Source of the DNA: Nostoc paludosum FACHB-159 | GTDB taxonomy: Bacteria > Cyanobacteriota > Cyanobacteriia > Cyanobacteriales > Nostocaceae | Length of the DNA stretch: 64,000 nucleotides | Direction: 5' to 3' | Assembly: GCF_014698835.1 (NCBI RefSeq) | Contig: NZ_JACJTU010000008.1 | Location: 62,001-126,000 of the forward strand | Shown here: piece after piece, positions 34,960 to 44,185 of the stretch | Layout: each line of letters opens with the position of its first letter | Numbering within the stretch: position 1 is the first letter of the stretch | Made by a program: the position numbers and the translations under genes | The notes under the pieces: model-generated | The model's database searches: none | What the model was told of the DNA's origin: nothing | The model's input: only the letters and a program-made list of their open reading frames with translations

Positions 34960-36192
34960 TTAGAACGTATACCACTCTGGGGTCAGCCTATCTGCTTCGC
35001 CGATGGGAGTTTCAACGGCGGTTGTGCCATCGATAGTCCAAATGTTGTCTGCACCTGCCGCCTGATCGCGCCAGTAGATGTCAGTCTTGCCATCACCGTT
35101 GTAATCGCCAAGGGATGGTGTGAGAGATGCACTATTGCTTGGTAGGAAGGCTTGAGTGGCAATGTTTGTACCATCCATCAACCAAGCTGTGTTCTCACCT
35201 GTGGTTCCATTGCGCCAGAAGATATCGGTCTTACCATCACCGTTGAAATCACCGATTTGAGAAGTCCAAGAGGGGTCAAGTGTTCCCAAAGCACCTTCTG
35301 TAACTACGATGCCTCTCATCACCCAAACCTTGCTTTCACCTGTTTGAGTGTTTCTCCACAGCAGGTCTGTGGCTAAGTCGCCATTGAAATCGCCAACTTG
35401 ATAAGTCCAGCCTGGATCTTGTGATTGCAGGCTAAACTCAGTCTTTTGAGCACCATCCATAAACCAAACGCTGTTCTCGCCAGTTGTCTGATTGCGCCAG
35501 AAGATATCGCTCTTGCCATTGGCATCGAAATCAACAATGGTAGAAGTTAAGGCTGGGTCAGTGGTGTCTAAAACAGTTGCATTCACAACATTTGTGCCAT
35601 CTATCTCCCAGATAGCGTTCTCGCCGGTTTGGCTATTGTGCCAGAAGATATCAGTTTTGCGATCGCCATTGAAATCGCCAATTTGAGAAGTCCATGCTGG
35701 GTCAACGTTGGTGAGAGCAGCCGCACTAGCAACTCTGGTTCCGTCCATTAAGACAATGCTGTTCTCGCCGGTTGTCTTATTGCGTAATAAGAAGTCGGTT
35801 TTGTTATCAGCGTTGAAATCACCAATTTTGTAATCATAAGCTGATAGGTCAAATTGACCTAAAGAACCCTGTTCAACAATTCTTGTTCCATCCATCAGGC
35901 GAACGATAATTTCACCAGTTTGAGTATTGACCCAAACTTTGTCTGTTTTGCCATCAGCGTTGAAATCAGGAACGATCGCCGCACTAGTTAAGTAAGGATT
36001 TGGATTGGGATTTGCTGACACTACCGCAGATTCTTGTGGTTGTGAAGAACTGCTACTGCCAAAAAATGAACCAGATTTTAGAGTATTTGAATTATCAAGA
36101 CCAGATGCTAATAATGCTTGCGATTTTTGTAAAGATTCTAATGCCAATTGAGACGTATTCAAAGACAAGTCTGAGGAACTTTTTCCAAACAT
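34960..36192 (-). CDS. FG-GAP/VCBS-repeat protein
   Basis: 410 aa. After a low-complexity N-terminus (about 1-75) come seven repeats of about 45 residues. Each has a calcium-loop-like DFN(G/A)D.KTDIFWRN, then TGEN..W.MDGT. Together they would form a beta-propeller that binds Ca2+. There is no classical signal peptide, so if exported it would use another route such as type I secretion, as many cyanobacterial VCBS proteins do. Adhesion or scaffolding is likely but unproven. The upstream spacer is AT-rich. Confidence 0.85.
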   Translation of the reverse strand: MFGKSSSDLSLNTSQLALESLQKSQALLASGLDNSNTLKSGSFFGSSSSSQPQESAVVSANPNPNPYLTSAAIVPDFNADGKTDKVWVNTQTGEIIVRLMDGTRIVEQGSLGQFDLSAYDYKIGDFNADNKTDFLLRNKTTGENSIVLMDGTRVASAAALTNVDPAWTSQIGDFNGDRKTDIFWHNSQTGENAIWEIDGTNVVNATVLDTTDPALTSTIVDFDANGKSDIFWRNQTTGENSVWFMDGAQKTEFSLQSQDPGWTYQVGDFNGDLATDLLWRNTQTGESKVWVMRGIVVTEGALGTLDPSWTSQIGDFNGDGKTDIFWRNGTTGENTAWLMDGTNIATQAFLPSNSASLTPSLGDYNGDGKTDIYWRDQAAGADNIWTIDGTTAVETPIGEADRLTPEWYTF

Positions 36193-36716
36193 GGTGTTTT
36201 TTTATCATTGGTTGTTATCTGTTTTTAACTTTTTTAATCAATGCTTTTCTGTAATCAAAGAACATTTAACAGGCTTTCAATATTTCTTTATAACTATTTT
36301 CTTTTGCTTAATGTCAGTCTTTAAAAACAAAATATTTTTGGTTTTAAATCATTTATTCAAAAATTTCAAGTGCTATATAAACAGTTAGCAAAATTATTTT
36401 GTATGTGATGATTTATAGATAAATTAATGTTATGTTTTGCTAATAATCGCTGTTAACTTTTAACTGTTAACAGTCAACACCGATCTTTTTCAAAACTCAA
36501 ATAGATTGCCATATAGCTTATTGATTTTTTCGCTGATTCACCTTGGGTATCAAAATCTTCTCAATTCTCAATTCTCAATGCTTATGTTTTATAACTTGAG
36601 TGGAAACAAATATTGGCTAGAATAACTAAGATTAGCAACTAGCGAGAAGCATCATCTGTGCTTCCTCTGGTTGCCAAAAGTGTAAAATAATACGACAGTT
36701 TACAAATAAATCAACT
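36193..36716. other. 524-bp AT-rich intergenic region between divergent genes
   Basis: Very T-rich (many TTTT runs near 36185-36370), with no protein-like frame. It should hold the promoters of the VCBS gene and pepP. A near-palindromic GTTAACTTTTAACTGTTAAC is at about 36450-36470. Confidence 0.5.
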
Positions 36717-38027
36717 ATGCAAACAGAATATCGGCAACGTCGCGAGCAGTTAATGGCAAAAATTGGGAATGGCACAGCCATTTTTCGCAGTGCACCAATG
36801 GCAGTCATGCACAACGATGTTGAGTATGTTTATCGTCAAGATAGTGATTTTTTTTACTTAACTGGATTTAATGAACCACAGGCCGTTGCAGTGTTAGCAC
36901 CCCATCACGCAGAACATCGGTTTGTGCTGTTTGTGCAACCCAAAGATCGGGAAAAGGAAGTATGGAGTGGTTATCGCTGTGGGATAGATGCAGCCAAGGA
37001 AATTTATGGTGCTGATGAAGCGTACCCGATTAACGAATTAGATGAAAAGTTGCCGCAGTATTTAGAAAAAGCCGATCGCATTTATTATCACTTAGGACGC
37101 GATCGCGCTTTTAATGACAAAATCTTAGGGCATTACCAACGGTTACTACAAACTTATCCCAAACGCGGTACAGGGCCTGTAGCCATCGAAGATACCGGGA
37201 CTATTATCCACAGCATGAGGCTAATCAAAAGCGAAGCCGAGTTGGAGTTAATGCGTCAAGCAGCAGCGATCGCTATTGAAGCACACAATCACGCCCAAGA
37301 AATCACAGCACCGGGACGTTATGAATATGAAATTCAGGCGGAAATGGAACGCATCTTTCGAGTGCGGGGTGGAATGGGCCCGGCTTATCCTTCCATTGTG
37401 GCTTCCGGTGTGAATGCTTGCGTATTGCACTACATTGAGAATAATCGGCAAATGCAGGATGGAGAATTACTGTTAATTGATGCCGGTTGTGCTTATGGTT
37501 ATTACAACTCCGATATTACCCGCACATTTCCTGTGGGAGGTAAATTTACAACAGAACAAAAGACATTATATGAGATTGTTTTGGAGGCGCAAAAACAAGC
37601 GATCGCTCAAGTGCAACCAGGTAATTCCTTTAAATCTGTTCATGATACAGCAGTGCGCGTCATAACTGAAGGTTTAGTCGAACTTGGCATTCTCCAAGGC
37701 GAAGTTGACAAATTAATTGAAGAAGAAAAATATAAACCATATTATATGCACCGGACTAGTCATTGGTTAGGTTTGGATGTGCATGATGTGGGAGTTTACC
37801 AGCATGGTGAAGATAAACCACAGATTTTACAACCAGGTCAAATTTTGACAGTGGAACCAGGACTTTATATTGTGCCTGATACCAAACTAGCAGAAGACCA
37901 ACCAGAGACTCACCCCCGATGGATTGGCATTGGTATTCGCATTGAAGATGATGTCTTAGTTACACCTAATGGACATGAGGTCTTAACTGCGGGAGTTCCC
38001 AAGGAAGTGGATAAAGTGGAAAGATAG
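36717..38027 (+). CDS. pepP: Xaa-Pro aminopeptidase
   Basis: 436 aa, M24 family. N-terminal creatinase-like domain (about 1-160: EYRQRREQLMAKIGNGTAIFRSAP, DSDFFYLTGFNEP) and C-terminal pita-bread domain. All five metal ligands are visible: the two Asp in LLIDAGCAYGYYNSDITRTFPV, His in HRTSHWLGLDVHD, Glu in LTVEPGLY and Glu in IRIEDDVLV. It removes N-terminal residues preceding proline in the cytoplasm. A 14-bp-stem hairpin follows. Confidence 0.95.
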   Translation: MQTEYRQRREQLMAKIGNGTAIFRSAPMAVMHNDVEYVYRQDSDFFYLTGFNEPQAVAVLAPHHAEHRFVLFVQPKDREKEVWSGYRCGIDAAKEIYGADEAYPINELDEKLPQYLEKADRIYYHLGRDRAFNDKILGHYQRLLQTYPKRGTGPVAIEDTGTIIHSMRLIKSEAELELMRQAAAIAIEAHNHAQEITAPGRYEYEIQAEMERIFRVRGGMGPAYPSIVASGVNACVLHYIENNRQMQDGELLLIDAGCAYGYYNSDITRTFPVGGKFTTEQKTLYEIVLEAQKQAIAQVQPGNSFKSVHDTAVRVITEGLVELGILQGEVDKLIEEEKYKPYYMHRTSHWLGLDVHDVGVYQHGEDKPQILQPGQILTVEPGLYIVPDTKLAEDQPETHPRWIGIGIRIEDDVLVTPNGHEVLTAGVPKEVDKVER

Positions 38028-38035
38028 AAAAGAAG

Positions 38036-38068
38036 TCAGAATTCAGAATTCAGGATTCTGAATTCTGA
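38036..38068. terminator. GAATTC-repeat hairpin after pepP
   Basis: TCAGAATTCAGAAT (38036-38049) pairs perfectly with ATTCTGAATTCTGA (38055-38068) around a 5-nt loop, between convergent frames. Confidence 0.65.
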
Positions 38069-38076
38069 TCCCAAAA

Positions 38077-38280
38077 TTAAAATTTGGGGCACTCCATTAA
38101 AGTCGTTGTTAAAATTCCTAATATTTTGTCTATTTCTTCAATAAAGTAATCGTTTTTATCAATAAAGATACTATTGTCACAAAGTTGGAGAAATTTCCAA
38201 TCTGTTCCTGTTGTGACTACGCCATAAATTTTACTGATAACATTTCCTTGTCGGTGATTAAACAATTGAGATGCAATCAT
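38077..38280 (-). pseudogene. Fragment: C-terminal part of a larger cyanobacterial protein
   Basis: 67 codons. The piece [23 protein letters not shown], then [22 protein letters not shown], resembles the end of nuclease-like or Uma2-type cyanobacterial proteins ([13 protein letters not shown]...). The start of such a protein would be about 120 residues upstream; here the reading frame begins abruptly, only 30 bp from the divergent kinase gene. A remnant is the best explanation, though a short functional version cannot be excluded. Confidence 0.5.
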
Positions 38281-38309
38281 CGTCGCAATACTTTTAGTTA
38301 TTTATAAAG

Positions 38310-39365
38310 ATGAATGATGAAGTAATTACTGATATTAATCAGATAACTCTTAATTGGCTAAATTCAGTACTAATCGACAGCAAAGCACTCGTAAATGGAA
38401 GAGTCGAAGATTTTGCGATCGCAGTTTCAGGTAGTGCAAATGCCCGTATTACAAAAATCCAGCTTCAGTATAGCTTAGAAACAACAGGCACATTACCAAC
38501 ATCGCTGTTCCTGAAAATGTGTGGAGGCTACGGTAGTATTTTCGGGACATCTGAAGTCGATTATTATACACGAGATTATATTAATCTAACGAATCCACCG
38601 ATACCGACTTGCTACCATGCAGCCTACGCAGAAAATCCTCGTCGCTATCACCTTCTCTTAGAAGACCTATCTGCAACTCATCAGCTTAATTGGCAAATCA
38701 AGCCAACACTTGCCTACGGATGCGCCGTTGCTCAGGCCTTAGCCAGACTACATGCACATTTGTGGGGAACCGAAAAATTAAAAACTATCGGCGCTAGTAT
38801 TCCCAGCAAAACGGAAATTGAACGATACGTAAATCATGTGCAACCTGGATTATTACCAATGTTAGAGGAGGTTGGCACTGAGATTAATGGCTCATGGCCA
38901 TCAGCACTTATGGATGTCTTTGAGTACCATCCTGCCAAAATGATTAAACGTACAAAAAATCTATCTGGCTTTACATTAATTCATGGTGATGTCAATCCCG
39001 GCAATATTCTGTTTCCTTTAAATGGTACTGGTAAAACCTATCTGATCGATCGCCAACCGTTTGACTGGTCATTAACTACCTGGTTAGGAGTTAGCGATAT
39101 TGCATATATGATGGTGCATTGGTGGGACTCCGATTTACGGTGGCAATGGGAAATTCCCATATTGCGTGAGTATTACGCATGTCTCGTTCGCAATGGCGTA
39201 TCAGACTATGATTGGGAACAATTAATTGAGGACTATAAACTAACTGCCGTTCAAAGCTTGTACGTTTCTACAGAGTGGTGTGTGTTGGAAGAAGACCGTC
39301 GCAAAATGAAATGGTTGTGGTTCCCACAATTGCAAAAGTCGATGACGGCCTTTTTTGAGTTCTAA
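38310..39365 (+). CDS. Aminoglycoside-phosphotransferase / ecdysteroid-kinase-like protein
   Basis: 351 aa. The catalytic loop LIHGDVNPGNILFP and metal-binding YLIDRQPFDWS are clear, and the N-lobe has SANARITKIQLQY and LFLKM (Lys). The Asp of the DxD-type loop is followed by Arg-Gln rather than Trp-Glu, as in the DUF1679/ecdysteroid kinase-like group. It phosphorylates a small molecule; the substrate is unknown and aminoglycoside resistance should not be assumed. Stand-alone. Confidence 0.85.
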   Translation: MNDEVITDINQITLNWLNSVLIDSKALVNGRVEDFAIAVSGSANARITKIQLQYSLETTGTLPTSLFLKMCGGYGSIFGTSEVDYYTRDYINLTNPPIPTCYHAAYAENPRRYHLLLEDLSATHQLNWQIKPTLAYGCAVAQALARLHAHLWGTEKLKTIGASIPSKTEIERYVNHVQPGLLPMLEEVGTEINGSWPSALMDVFEYHPAKMIKRTKNLSGFTLIHGDVNPGNILFPLNGTGKTYLIDRQPFDWSLTTWLGVSDIAYMMVHWWDSDLRWQWEIPILREYYACLVRNGVSDYDWEQLIEDYKLTAVQSLYVSTEWCVLEEDRRKMKWLWFPQLQKSMTAFFEF

Positions 39366-39474
39366 GTTATGGATATAAGCAGGCAACAGGCTTAAAAATC
39401 CTTTGATGTCCGGGTTTTGCGATCGGTTTATGTCCTAATCTAGTTGGCAACTGCTATATTAACAATCTCTCAAA

Positions 39475-40020
39475 TCAACTACATCCCTCTACAAATTCAA
39501 CCTCCGGTAATTTACCTGAGCGAAACTGAGTCACACGCTTGCCATCAGTTTCAAACACTACACGATAATTTTGATCGGATTGGTCTTTTGGTATAAATGT
39601 CAGGTAGTGGCCACCTTGGACATAGTTATGAGGAGTGACTTTAATTTGCCCTGGATAGAGGGATTTAATCCGTGCTTCTGTGTCACCAATTTTTGCACCT
39701 TTTAAGGTAGTAATTTTGCTATCTCTCCAGACATCCACCCTAGAAATACGACCTTCTGTTACCATGAACCCAACATTTTTAGGCTCCCATTCTGGCTTTA
39801 CGTAGTAGCAATATTTATTCGGTGGGTCGCCAACTAGCCGAGTACCAGCAGCTTTGCTCGCTTGAGAGACCGTCATTCCAACTCGTACCTGTCCAATACC
39901 ATTAGTGAACAATTTAGATTGATTGGTAAGTTTTGTCTGTGCTATGACTGTTCCCACAGTCACAGATGAAAGAGCAAAAGTTAAGGTGGCAAGAGTTAAT
40001 AATTTAGCTTTACTATTCAT
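39475..40020 (-). CDS. Exported protein of unknown function
   Basis: 181 aa from the ATG at 40020 (MNSKAKLLTLATL); a TTG three codons earlier is less likely. Signal peptide to about residue 28 (VIAQT). The mature part begins GIGQVRVGMTVSQASKAAGTRL, a SmpA/OmlA-like G.(I/V)R.GM...A motif, with a second such turn later (LKGAKIGDTEARIKSLYPG). Two Cys residues (YCYYV and the C-terminal GCS) could form a disulfide. A periplasmic role is inferred; function is unknown. Confidence 0.75.
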   Translation of the reverse strand: MNSKAKLLTLATLTFALSSVTVGTVIAQTKLTNQSKLFTNGIGQVRVGMTVSQASKAAGTRLVGDPPNKYCYYVKPEWEPKNVGFMVTEGRISRVDVWRDSKITTLKGAKIGDTEARIKSLYPGQIKVTPHNYVQGGHYLTFIPKDQSDQNYRVVFETDGKRVTQFRSGKLPEVEFVEGCS

Positions 40021-40029
40021 TTGCTGCAA

Positions 40030-40389
40030 ATCAAAATGGGTAGATATTTATATACAATAGCCATGTTCTCAGTTTCGGATTTTTATTTGGTTAATTGCTT
40101 AAACTTGGCTACAGATTACTACTTCATTCAATTGGGTGAGGCAAACATAATTTTTAATTGATATAATTTACTTCTTTACTCGATGGTTACTCTTTTTATC
40201 TTGTGAGCAAGCTTAGGTAAAAAGTAACCCTGACCACCAGCCAAATCCAAATCTGAGCCGTCCAACTTCAACCAATAAAAATCAACAGCTATAGATTTTT
40301 TGTTAATACTTGAATGCATTTCCCAATATTGCCAAATAGGTGATATACGGTTGGTCAATTCTAAATGCTAAACGTCAGGTTCTTAAATT
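40030..40389. other. Spacer between the exported protein and the relic/MITE block
   Basis: AT-rich. A 60-codon minus-strand frame (40176-40358) has a partly protein-like sequence (FYWLKLDGSDLDLAGGQGYFL) but no recognisable family and an unlikely start. Left uncalled. Confidence 0.4.
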
Positions 40390-40478
40390 TATTCACGATA
40401 AGGAGCCATATCATATTGAGAAATACCCAATAGCTCAATAAATGGTTTGTCACTTTCTTCAATACCACCAGGTACTCA
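40390..40478 (-). pseudogene. Possible 3' gene relic beside a MITE-like insertion
   Basis: The minus strand reads VPGGIEESDKPFIELLG, then ISQYDMAPYRE and a stop, about 28 protein-like codons that run up to the left edge of the insertion at 40477. Past the insertion the frame meets a stop. A truncated gene end is plausible, but the family is not recognised. Confidence 0.35.
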
Positions 40479-40604
40479 ATACTTGTCGGTTAAGGGGAAA
40501 AGGGGAAGGGGAAAGGGGAAAGAAAAAACCTTTACCCTTTACCTTTTTCCCCAAACCAAATTCCGAGTTCAAAATGCTTAACCGAGCAGTATTGGCCAGG
40601 TACT
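40468..40604. mobile_element. MITE-like element with 18-bp terminal inverted repeats and 9-bp target duplication
   Basis: A 119-bp element (40477-40595). Left end CAATACTTGTCGGTTAAG (40477-40494); right end is its inverse, CTTAACCGAGCAGTATTG (40577-40594), 16 of 18 matching. The 9-bp CCAGGTACT occurs directly on both sides (40468-40476 and 40596-40604), as expected for a target-site duplication. The inside is GGGGAAAGGGG purine-rich then TTTACCTTTTTCCCC, with no coding capacity. Confidence 0.75.
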
Positions 40605-40781
40605 TAGACGCCCGCTTCCAGAAAATCAGTGTGATTTCAGATTGACGGTTGACAGTTAATAACCATCAGTTAATAGTTAACGGCTCCTTATAAAGTTAAT
40701 AAATGTAAACTTCGTGCAAGCTTGCATAAGTCTCTAATTAGCGTCTGATAAAACCATCAAGAGTATTTTAGAGACAGAAAT

Positions 40782-41069
40782 ATGAAACTTTACTATCGCG
40801 GTCTGAGCTACCAATACAACCCCAGCCAAGAACCAAAACAACCATTTCAGCCCGCTCCTCAGTCAAAAATAGCTTATGACTTGATGTTCCGTGGGGTCAC
40901 TTATCGTATCGATCGCAATGCTCAATCAACCGAAATTCCTTTATCACAACCGGCTAATAAATTGATTTATAGGGGACTGACTTTCTTTATAAATAGAACT
41001 ACACAATCAGAAGGTACTGTAGTTTCTCAAACAGTAGGCACTTTAAAAGTTGAGACAGCAGTTTTGTAG
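40782..41069 (+). CDS. DUF4278 protein
   Basis: 95 aa with three repeats of the family motif: MKLYYRGLSYQYNPSQ (1-16), YDLMFRGVTYRIDRNAQ (about 33-49) and NKLIYRGLTFFINRTTQS (about 63-80). DUF4278 proteins are small, cyanobacteria-specific and often light- or stress-induced; their function is unknown. Stand-alone, with a terminator shortly downstream that also serves ftsH on the other strand. Confidence 0.88.
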   Translation: MKLYYRGLSYQYNPSQEPKQPFQPAPQSKIAYDLMFRGVTYRIDRNAQSTEIPLSQPANKLIYRGLTFFINRTTQSEGTVVSQTVGTLKVETAVL

Positions 41070-41092
41070 TTTCAAGAATAATTTAGCAATAA

Positions 41093-41132
41093 AAAATGAG
41101 GATAGTCAGCACCATCCCCATTTTATTTTTTG
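41093..41132. terminator. Bidirectional terminator between DUF4278 gene and ftsH
   Basis: AAAATGAGGAT (41093-41103) pairs with ATCCCCATTTT (41114-41124), one mismatch, followed by T-rich DNA and preceded by A-run on the other side. Confidence 0.7.
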
Positions 41133-41173
41133 TTGTTTTTTCATTTCCAGGCATTAGCCCAGAAATAAATTAT

Positions 41174-43060
41174 TTAAAGTTGTGGTACGTACTGTTGTTT
41201 CTCTGGCACTTCAGCGTACTCAGCCACAATCTGACGAAATTCTTCGCCGTCAATGGTTTCCTTTTCAATGAGCAAATCTACTAAGCGATCGGTGACTGTG
41301 CGATGGTCGCGGATGATTTTCTTAGCAGTTTGATAGCAATCTTCAACGATCGCTCTTACTTGTCCATCAATGCGAGAGGCGATGGATTCAGAATACTCCG
41401 ATCTGGTTGTCCAGTCACGACCCAAGAAAACTTCTCCCTGTTGGCTTTCCAAGGACAATGGGCCTAAATCGGACATCCCGAACCGGGTTACCATTTGCCG
41501 TGCCATTCCTGACAACTGTTGCAAATCTCCACCAGCACCGGTAGTTACTTCGGCAGGGCCAAAAATTACTTCTTCAGCAGCGCGGCCACCCAAAGCACCA
41601 GTAATCCTAGCTTTCAACTGAGAACGAGAAATCAATCCTTGTTCTTCGTTGGGAGTAAACCAGGTTAAACCTTGTGCTTGTCCGCGTGGAATTAAGGTAA
41701 CTTTCTGCACTGGGTCGTGGTCTTTTAACAAAGTCCCCACCAAGGCATGTCCAATTTCATGGTAGGCAATTAAGCGCTTGCTCTTGCTGTCTACCAAAGG
41801 AGTACCTTCCATCCCAGCAACTACCCGATCCACTGCATCATCAATTTCGCGGAGGGTGATAGCTTCTTTGCGTCTTCTAGCAGTGAGAATTGCCGCTTCG
41901 TTGAGTAAGTTGGCTAAATCAGCACCGGTGAACCCAGGAGTGCGACGAGCGATCGCTTCTAAGGATACGCTAGGGTCTAGTTTCTTGTTCCGCGCGTGGA
42001 CTTGTAAGATTTCCAAACGCCCTTTGATATCGGGTGCATCTACTGTTACTTGGCGGTCAAAGCGACCAGGACGCAACAATGCTGAGTCTAATACGTCAGG
42101 ACGGTTGGTGGCAGCAATAATAATGATGCCTGTGTTACCTTCAAACCCATCCATTTCGGTAAGCAGTTGGTTGAGAGTTTGCTCTCTTTCGTCGTTACCG
42201 CCACCGATACCAGCACCCCGTTGTCTGCCTACAGCGTCGATTTCATCAATGAAGATGATACAGGGGGCATTGTCTTTGGCTTTCTTGAATAAATCGCGGA
42301 CGCGGGATGCACCTACACCAACGAACATTTCGACGAATTCCGAACCAGAAATGCTGAAGAAAGGTACGCCTGCTTCCCCTGCGATCGCTTTTGCTAGTAA
42401 AGTTTTACCAGTTCCAGGAGGCCCAACTAACAGCACTCCCTTAGGAATGCGTGCGCCCACAGCAGTAAATCTTTCTGGCTGTTTGAGGAAGGTGACAACT
42501 TCTTGCAATTCTTCTTTCGCTTCTTCAATCCCGGCTACATCGTCAAATTTGACTCCGGTTTTTGCCTCCATTTGGAAGCGGGCGCGGGATTTGCCGAAGT
42601 TCATTGCTTGACCTGGGCCGCCGGGAAGGTTGCTAGAACGCCGGAACAAAAAGAATAATCCAGTAATCAATAAAACTGGAAACACCAGATTGCCCAATAA
42701 TCCCCAAATTGCGCCATCATTTCGCATGGGGTGAGCATCAAAACTAATTCCCTTTTCTTTAAGCTTAGTTATTAACTCAGGGGCATTAACAGGCAGATCC
42801 ACGCGCCACCTTTGGATGTGATTTTCCAGATCTGGATCGCGGGCTTCTAAAATTGCCGTTCTACCGCCTTCGTAAAGATCTACACTGGTGACGCGATCGG
42901 CATCCAAATATTCTAGGAAGCGACCATAGGTCATCCGGGTATTGGCTGCATTTTTACTCATATCCGCAGGCGCACCTGCGAAAGCTCCTTGCCAGAAGAA
43001 AAAGCCAATTACCAAAGCTGGCAACGTCCAGAGAACCAGGACTTTCCAGGAAAATTTCAT
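41174..43060 (-). CDS. ftsH: ATP-dependent zinc metalloprotease FtsH
   Basis: 628 aa. Two membrane helices (about 7-27 and 119-140) flank a periplasmic/lumenal domain. AAA+ domain: Walker A GPPGTGKT (213-220), Walker B IIFIDEID (268-275), second region of homology [20 protein letters not shown]. Protease site HEIGH (434-438). It degrades damaged or unassembled membrane proteins; in cyanobacteria FtsH complexes remove photodamaged PSII D1. Which of the four cyanobacterial paralogues this is cannot be decided by eye. Monocistronic. Confidence 0.97.
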   Translation of the reverse strand: MKFSWKVLVLWTLPALVIGFFFWQGAFAGAPADMSKNAANTRMTYGRFLEYLDADRVTSVDLYEGGRTAILEARDPDLENHIQRWRVDLPVNAPELITKLKEKGISFDAHPMRNDGAIWGLLGNLVFPVLLITGLFFLFRRSSNLPGGPGQAMNFGKSRARFQMEAKTGVKFDDVAGIEEAKEELQEVVTFLKQPERFTAVGARIPKGVLLVGPPGTGKTLLAKAIAGEAGVPFFSISGSEFVEMFVGVGASRVRDLFKKAKDNAPCIIFIDEIDAVGRQRGAGIGGGNDEREQTLNQLLTEMDGFEGNTGIIIIAATNRPDVLDSALLRPGRFDRQVTVDAPDIKGRLEILQVHARNKKLDPSVSLEAIARRTPGFTGADLANLLNEAAILTARRRKEAITLREIDDAVDRVVAGMEGTPLVDSKSKRLIAYHEIGHALVGTLLKDHDPVQKVTLIPRGQAQGLTWFTPNEEQGLISRSQLKARITGALGGRAAEEVIFGPAEVTTGAGGDLQQLSGMARQMVTRFGMSDLGPLSLESQQGEVFLGRDWTTRSEYSESIASRIDGQVRAIVEDCYQTAKKIIRDHRTVTDRLVDLLIEKETIDGEEFRQIVAEYAEVPEKQQYVPQL

Positions 43061-43276
43061 GTGAATTTGCCTCTAGATGTTTATACAACTCATTAGCCTT
43101 AGCAACAGAAGGTCTATTATTCTGTCACTTTGAGCCGTTAAACGGATGTTCATAAATCCATTTTGTTTAATTTGATTTCTTATATGCACTGCCATAGAAG
43201 CCTTAAACTATTATGGCCATGTCAATAAGAATCTTAATTAAAGTTAACTTAATTTTAATACAATATCGCACGAGAA

Positions 43277-43413
43277 AAGAAACAGAAAGGGGATTGGGGA
43301 CAAAGGGAGTAGGGACTGGTGACTGGGGACTAGGAAATAAATATATTAGAAATATTTTCTTAGTACCTAATACCCAATACCCAAATCCCCAGTCCCGAAT
43401 CCCCAGTCCCCTA
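43277..43413. repeat. Large inverted array of GGGGACT-type heptamers
   Basis: GGGGATTGGGGAC...GGGACTGGTGACTGGGGACTAGG (about 43288-43333) is mirrored by CCTAATACCCAATACCC...CCCCAGTCCCGAATCCCCAGTCCCCT (about 43366-43412). The two arms could pair into an extended stem around AATATATTAGAAATATT. It separates ftsH from the next gene and lies just past that gene's stop. Confidence 0.7.
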
Positions 43414-43902
43414 CTTAACTTCTGTAATTTGTAGAGTGTAAGGAAGATACTTGCCTTCGTCGTAGGAACCAACCCAAATTTGGTAAGTTCCAGCCAGCCA
43501 TTCACCAACAATGCCGGCATTTTTACCATTAAAATCGTCATTGCACCAACTACCACCGGGTCCCTTAACAATCATGGTGGTGTCCTCAGGACTTTGGACT
43601 TGTAGCTTTAGGTAATCAAATTTACTTGTTAATACTAATGTGTGGTCTGGTGTTTCATCAACAAATCCAGTACAAGGGCCAGTGGCTGTTTCAGTTCTAC
43701 CAGCTACTTGATTTCCAGATATTGAGCCACCACTCATCCCGCGAACTGTCAATGGGTCTGGGGAAAACTGTGGCCCAATGGTGAGATCTCCAAATATCGT
43801 TGGCGCTTCTTGGGCATCAGCTATGACATTAGCTGAAGTGATGAAAAGCGTAACTATCATTAACGATAATCTCATCCCTCTATTGAGCGCTTTTCTTGGC
43901 AT
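43411..43902 (-). CDS. Exported protein with a PPC-like C-terminal domain
   Basis: 163 aa. Signal peptide (helix about 10-25, cleavage near ADAQE). The mature domain has GPCTGFVDETPDHTLVL, YLKLQVQSPEDTTMIVKGPGGSWCNDDFNGKNAGIVGEWLAGTYQIWVGSYDEG-type sequence, typical of pre-peptidase C-terminal (PPC)-like beta sandwiches; two Cys may form a disulfide. Probably periplasmic or cell-surface. Ligand and role are unknown. ATG at codon 10 is an alternative start. Confidence 0.75.
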   Translation of the reverse strand: MPRKALNRGMRLSLMIVTLFITSANVIADAQEAPTIFGDLTIGPQFSPDPLTVRGMSGGSISGNQVAGRTETATGPCTGFVDETPDHTLVLTSKFDYLKLQVQSPEDTTMIVKGPGGSWCNDDFNGKNAGIVGEWLAGTYQIWVGSYDEGKYLPYTLQITEVK

Positions 43903-43989
43903 TGTAATTAGGTTTGCTTCTAAGTGTTTTTGAAGACATGAATTTTACATACCAAGTTCCCAATATGAGGAGAATTGACTACAAAAACG

Positions 43990-44185
43990 AATGGGGCATT
44001 GAGCATTGGGCATGGGGCATGGAGAAGAGGTGTGGGAGGTGTGGGAGGAAGAAGAGGAAGCATAAATTCTCTTTCTCCCCACACTCCCCACACTCCGTCA
44101 TCTCCCTCATCTCTTCATCCCCGCGTCCCCGCGTCTCCCCATCCCTCACTCCTGCTTCTCCCCCATCTCCCGCTACTCCCTACTC
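43990..44185. repeat. Purine/pyrimidine asymmetric repeat block
   Basis: GGGCATTGGGCATGGGGCATGG and GTGTGGGAGGTGTGGGAGGAAG, then CCCCACACTCCCCACACTCC and a CCCCGCGTCCCCGCGTC stretch. The two halves are partly complementary and could fold. It overlaps the 3' end of gltX by a few bases; frames in it are repeat artefacts. Confidence 0.65.

Noticed and set aside
36000-36388. Hydrophobic plus-strand frames (FFLTFLINAF type)
   Set aside because: Arise from the T-rich spacer and antisense of the VCBS gene; no start signal.
41778-42611. 277-codon plus-strand frame opposite ftsH
   Set aside because: It lies wholly within a certain ftsH gene and its composition (Ser/Pro/Arg-rich) is that of an antisense shadow.
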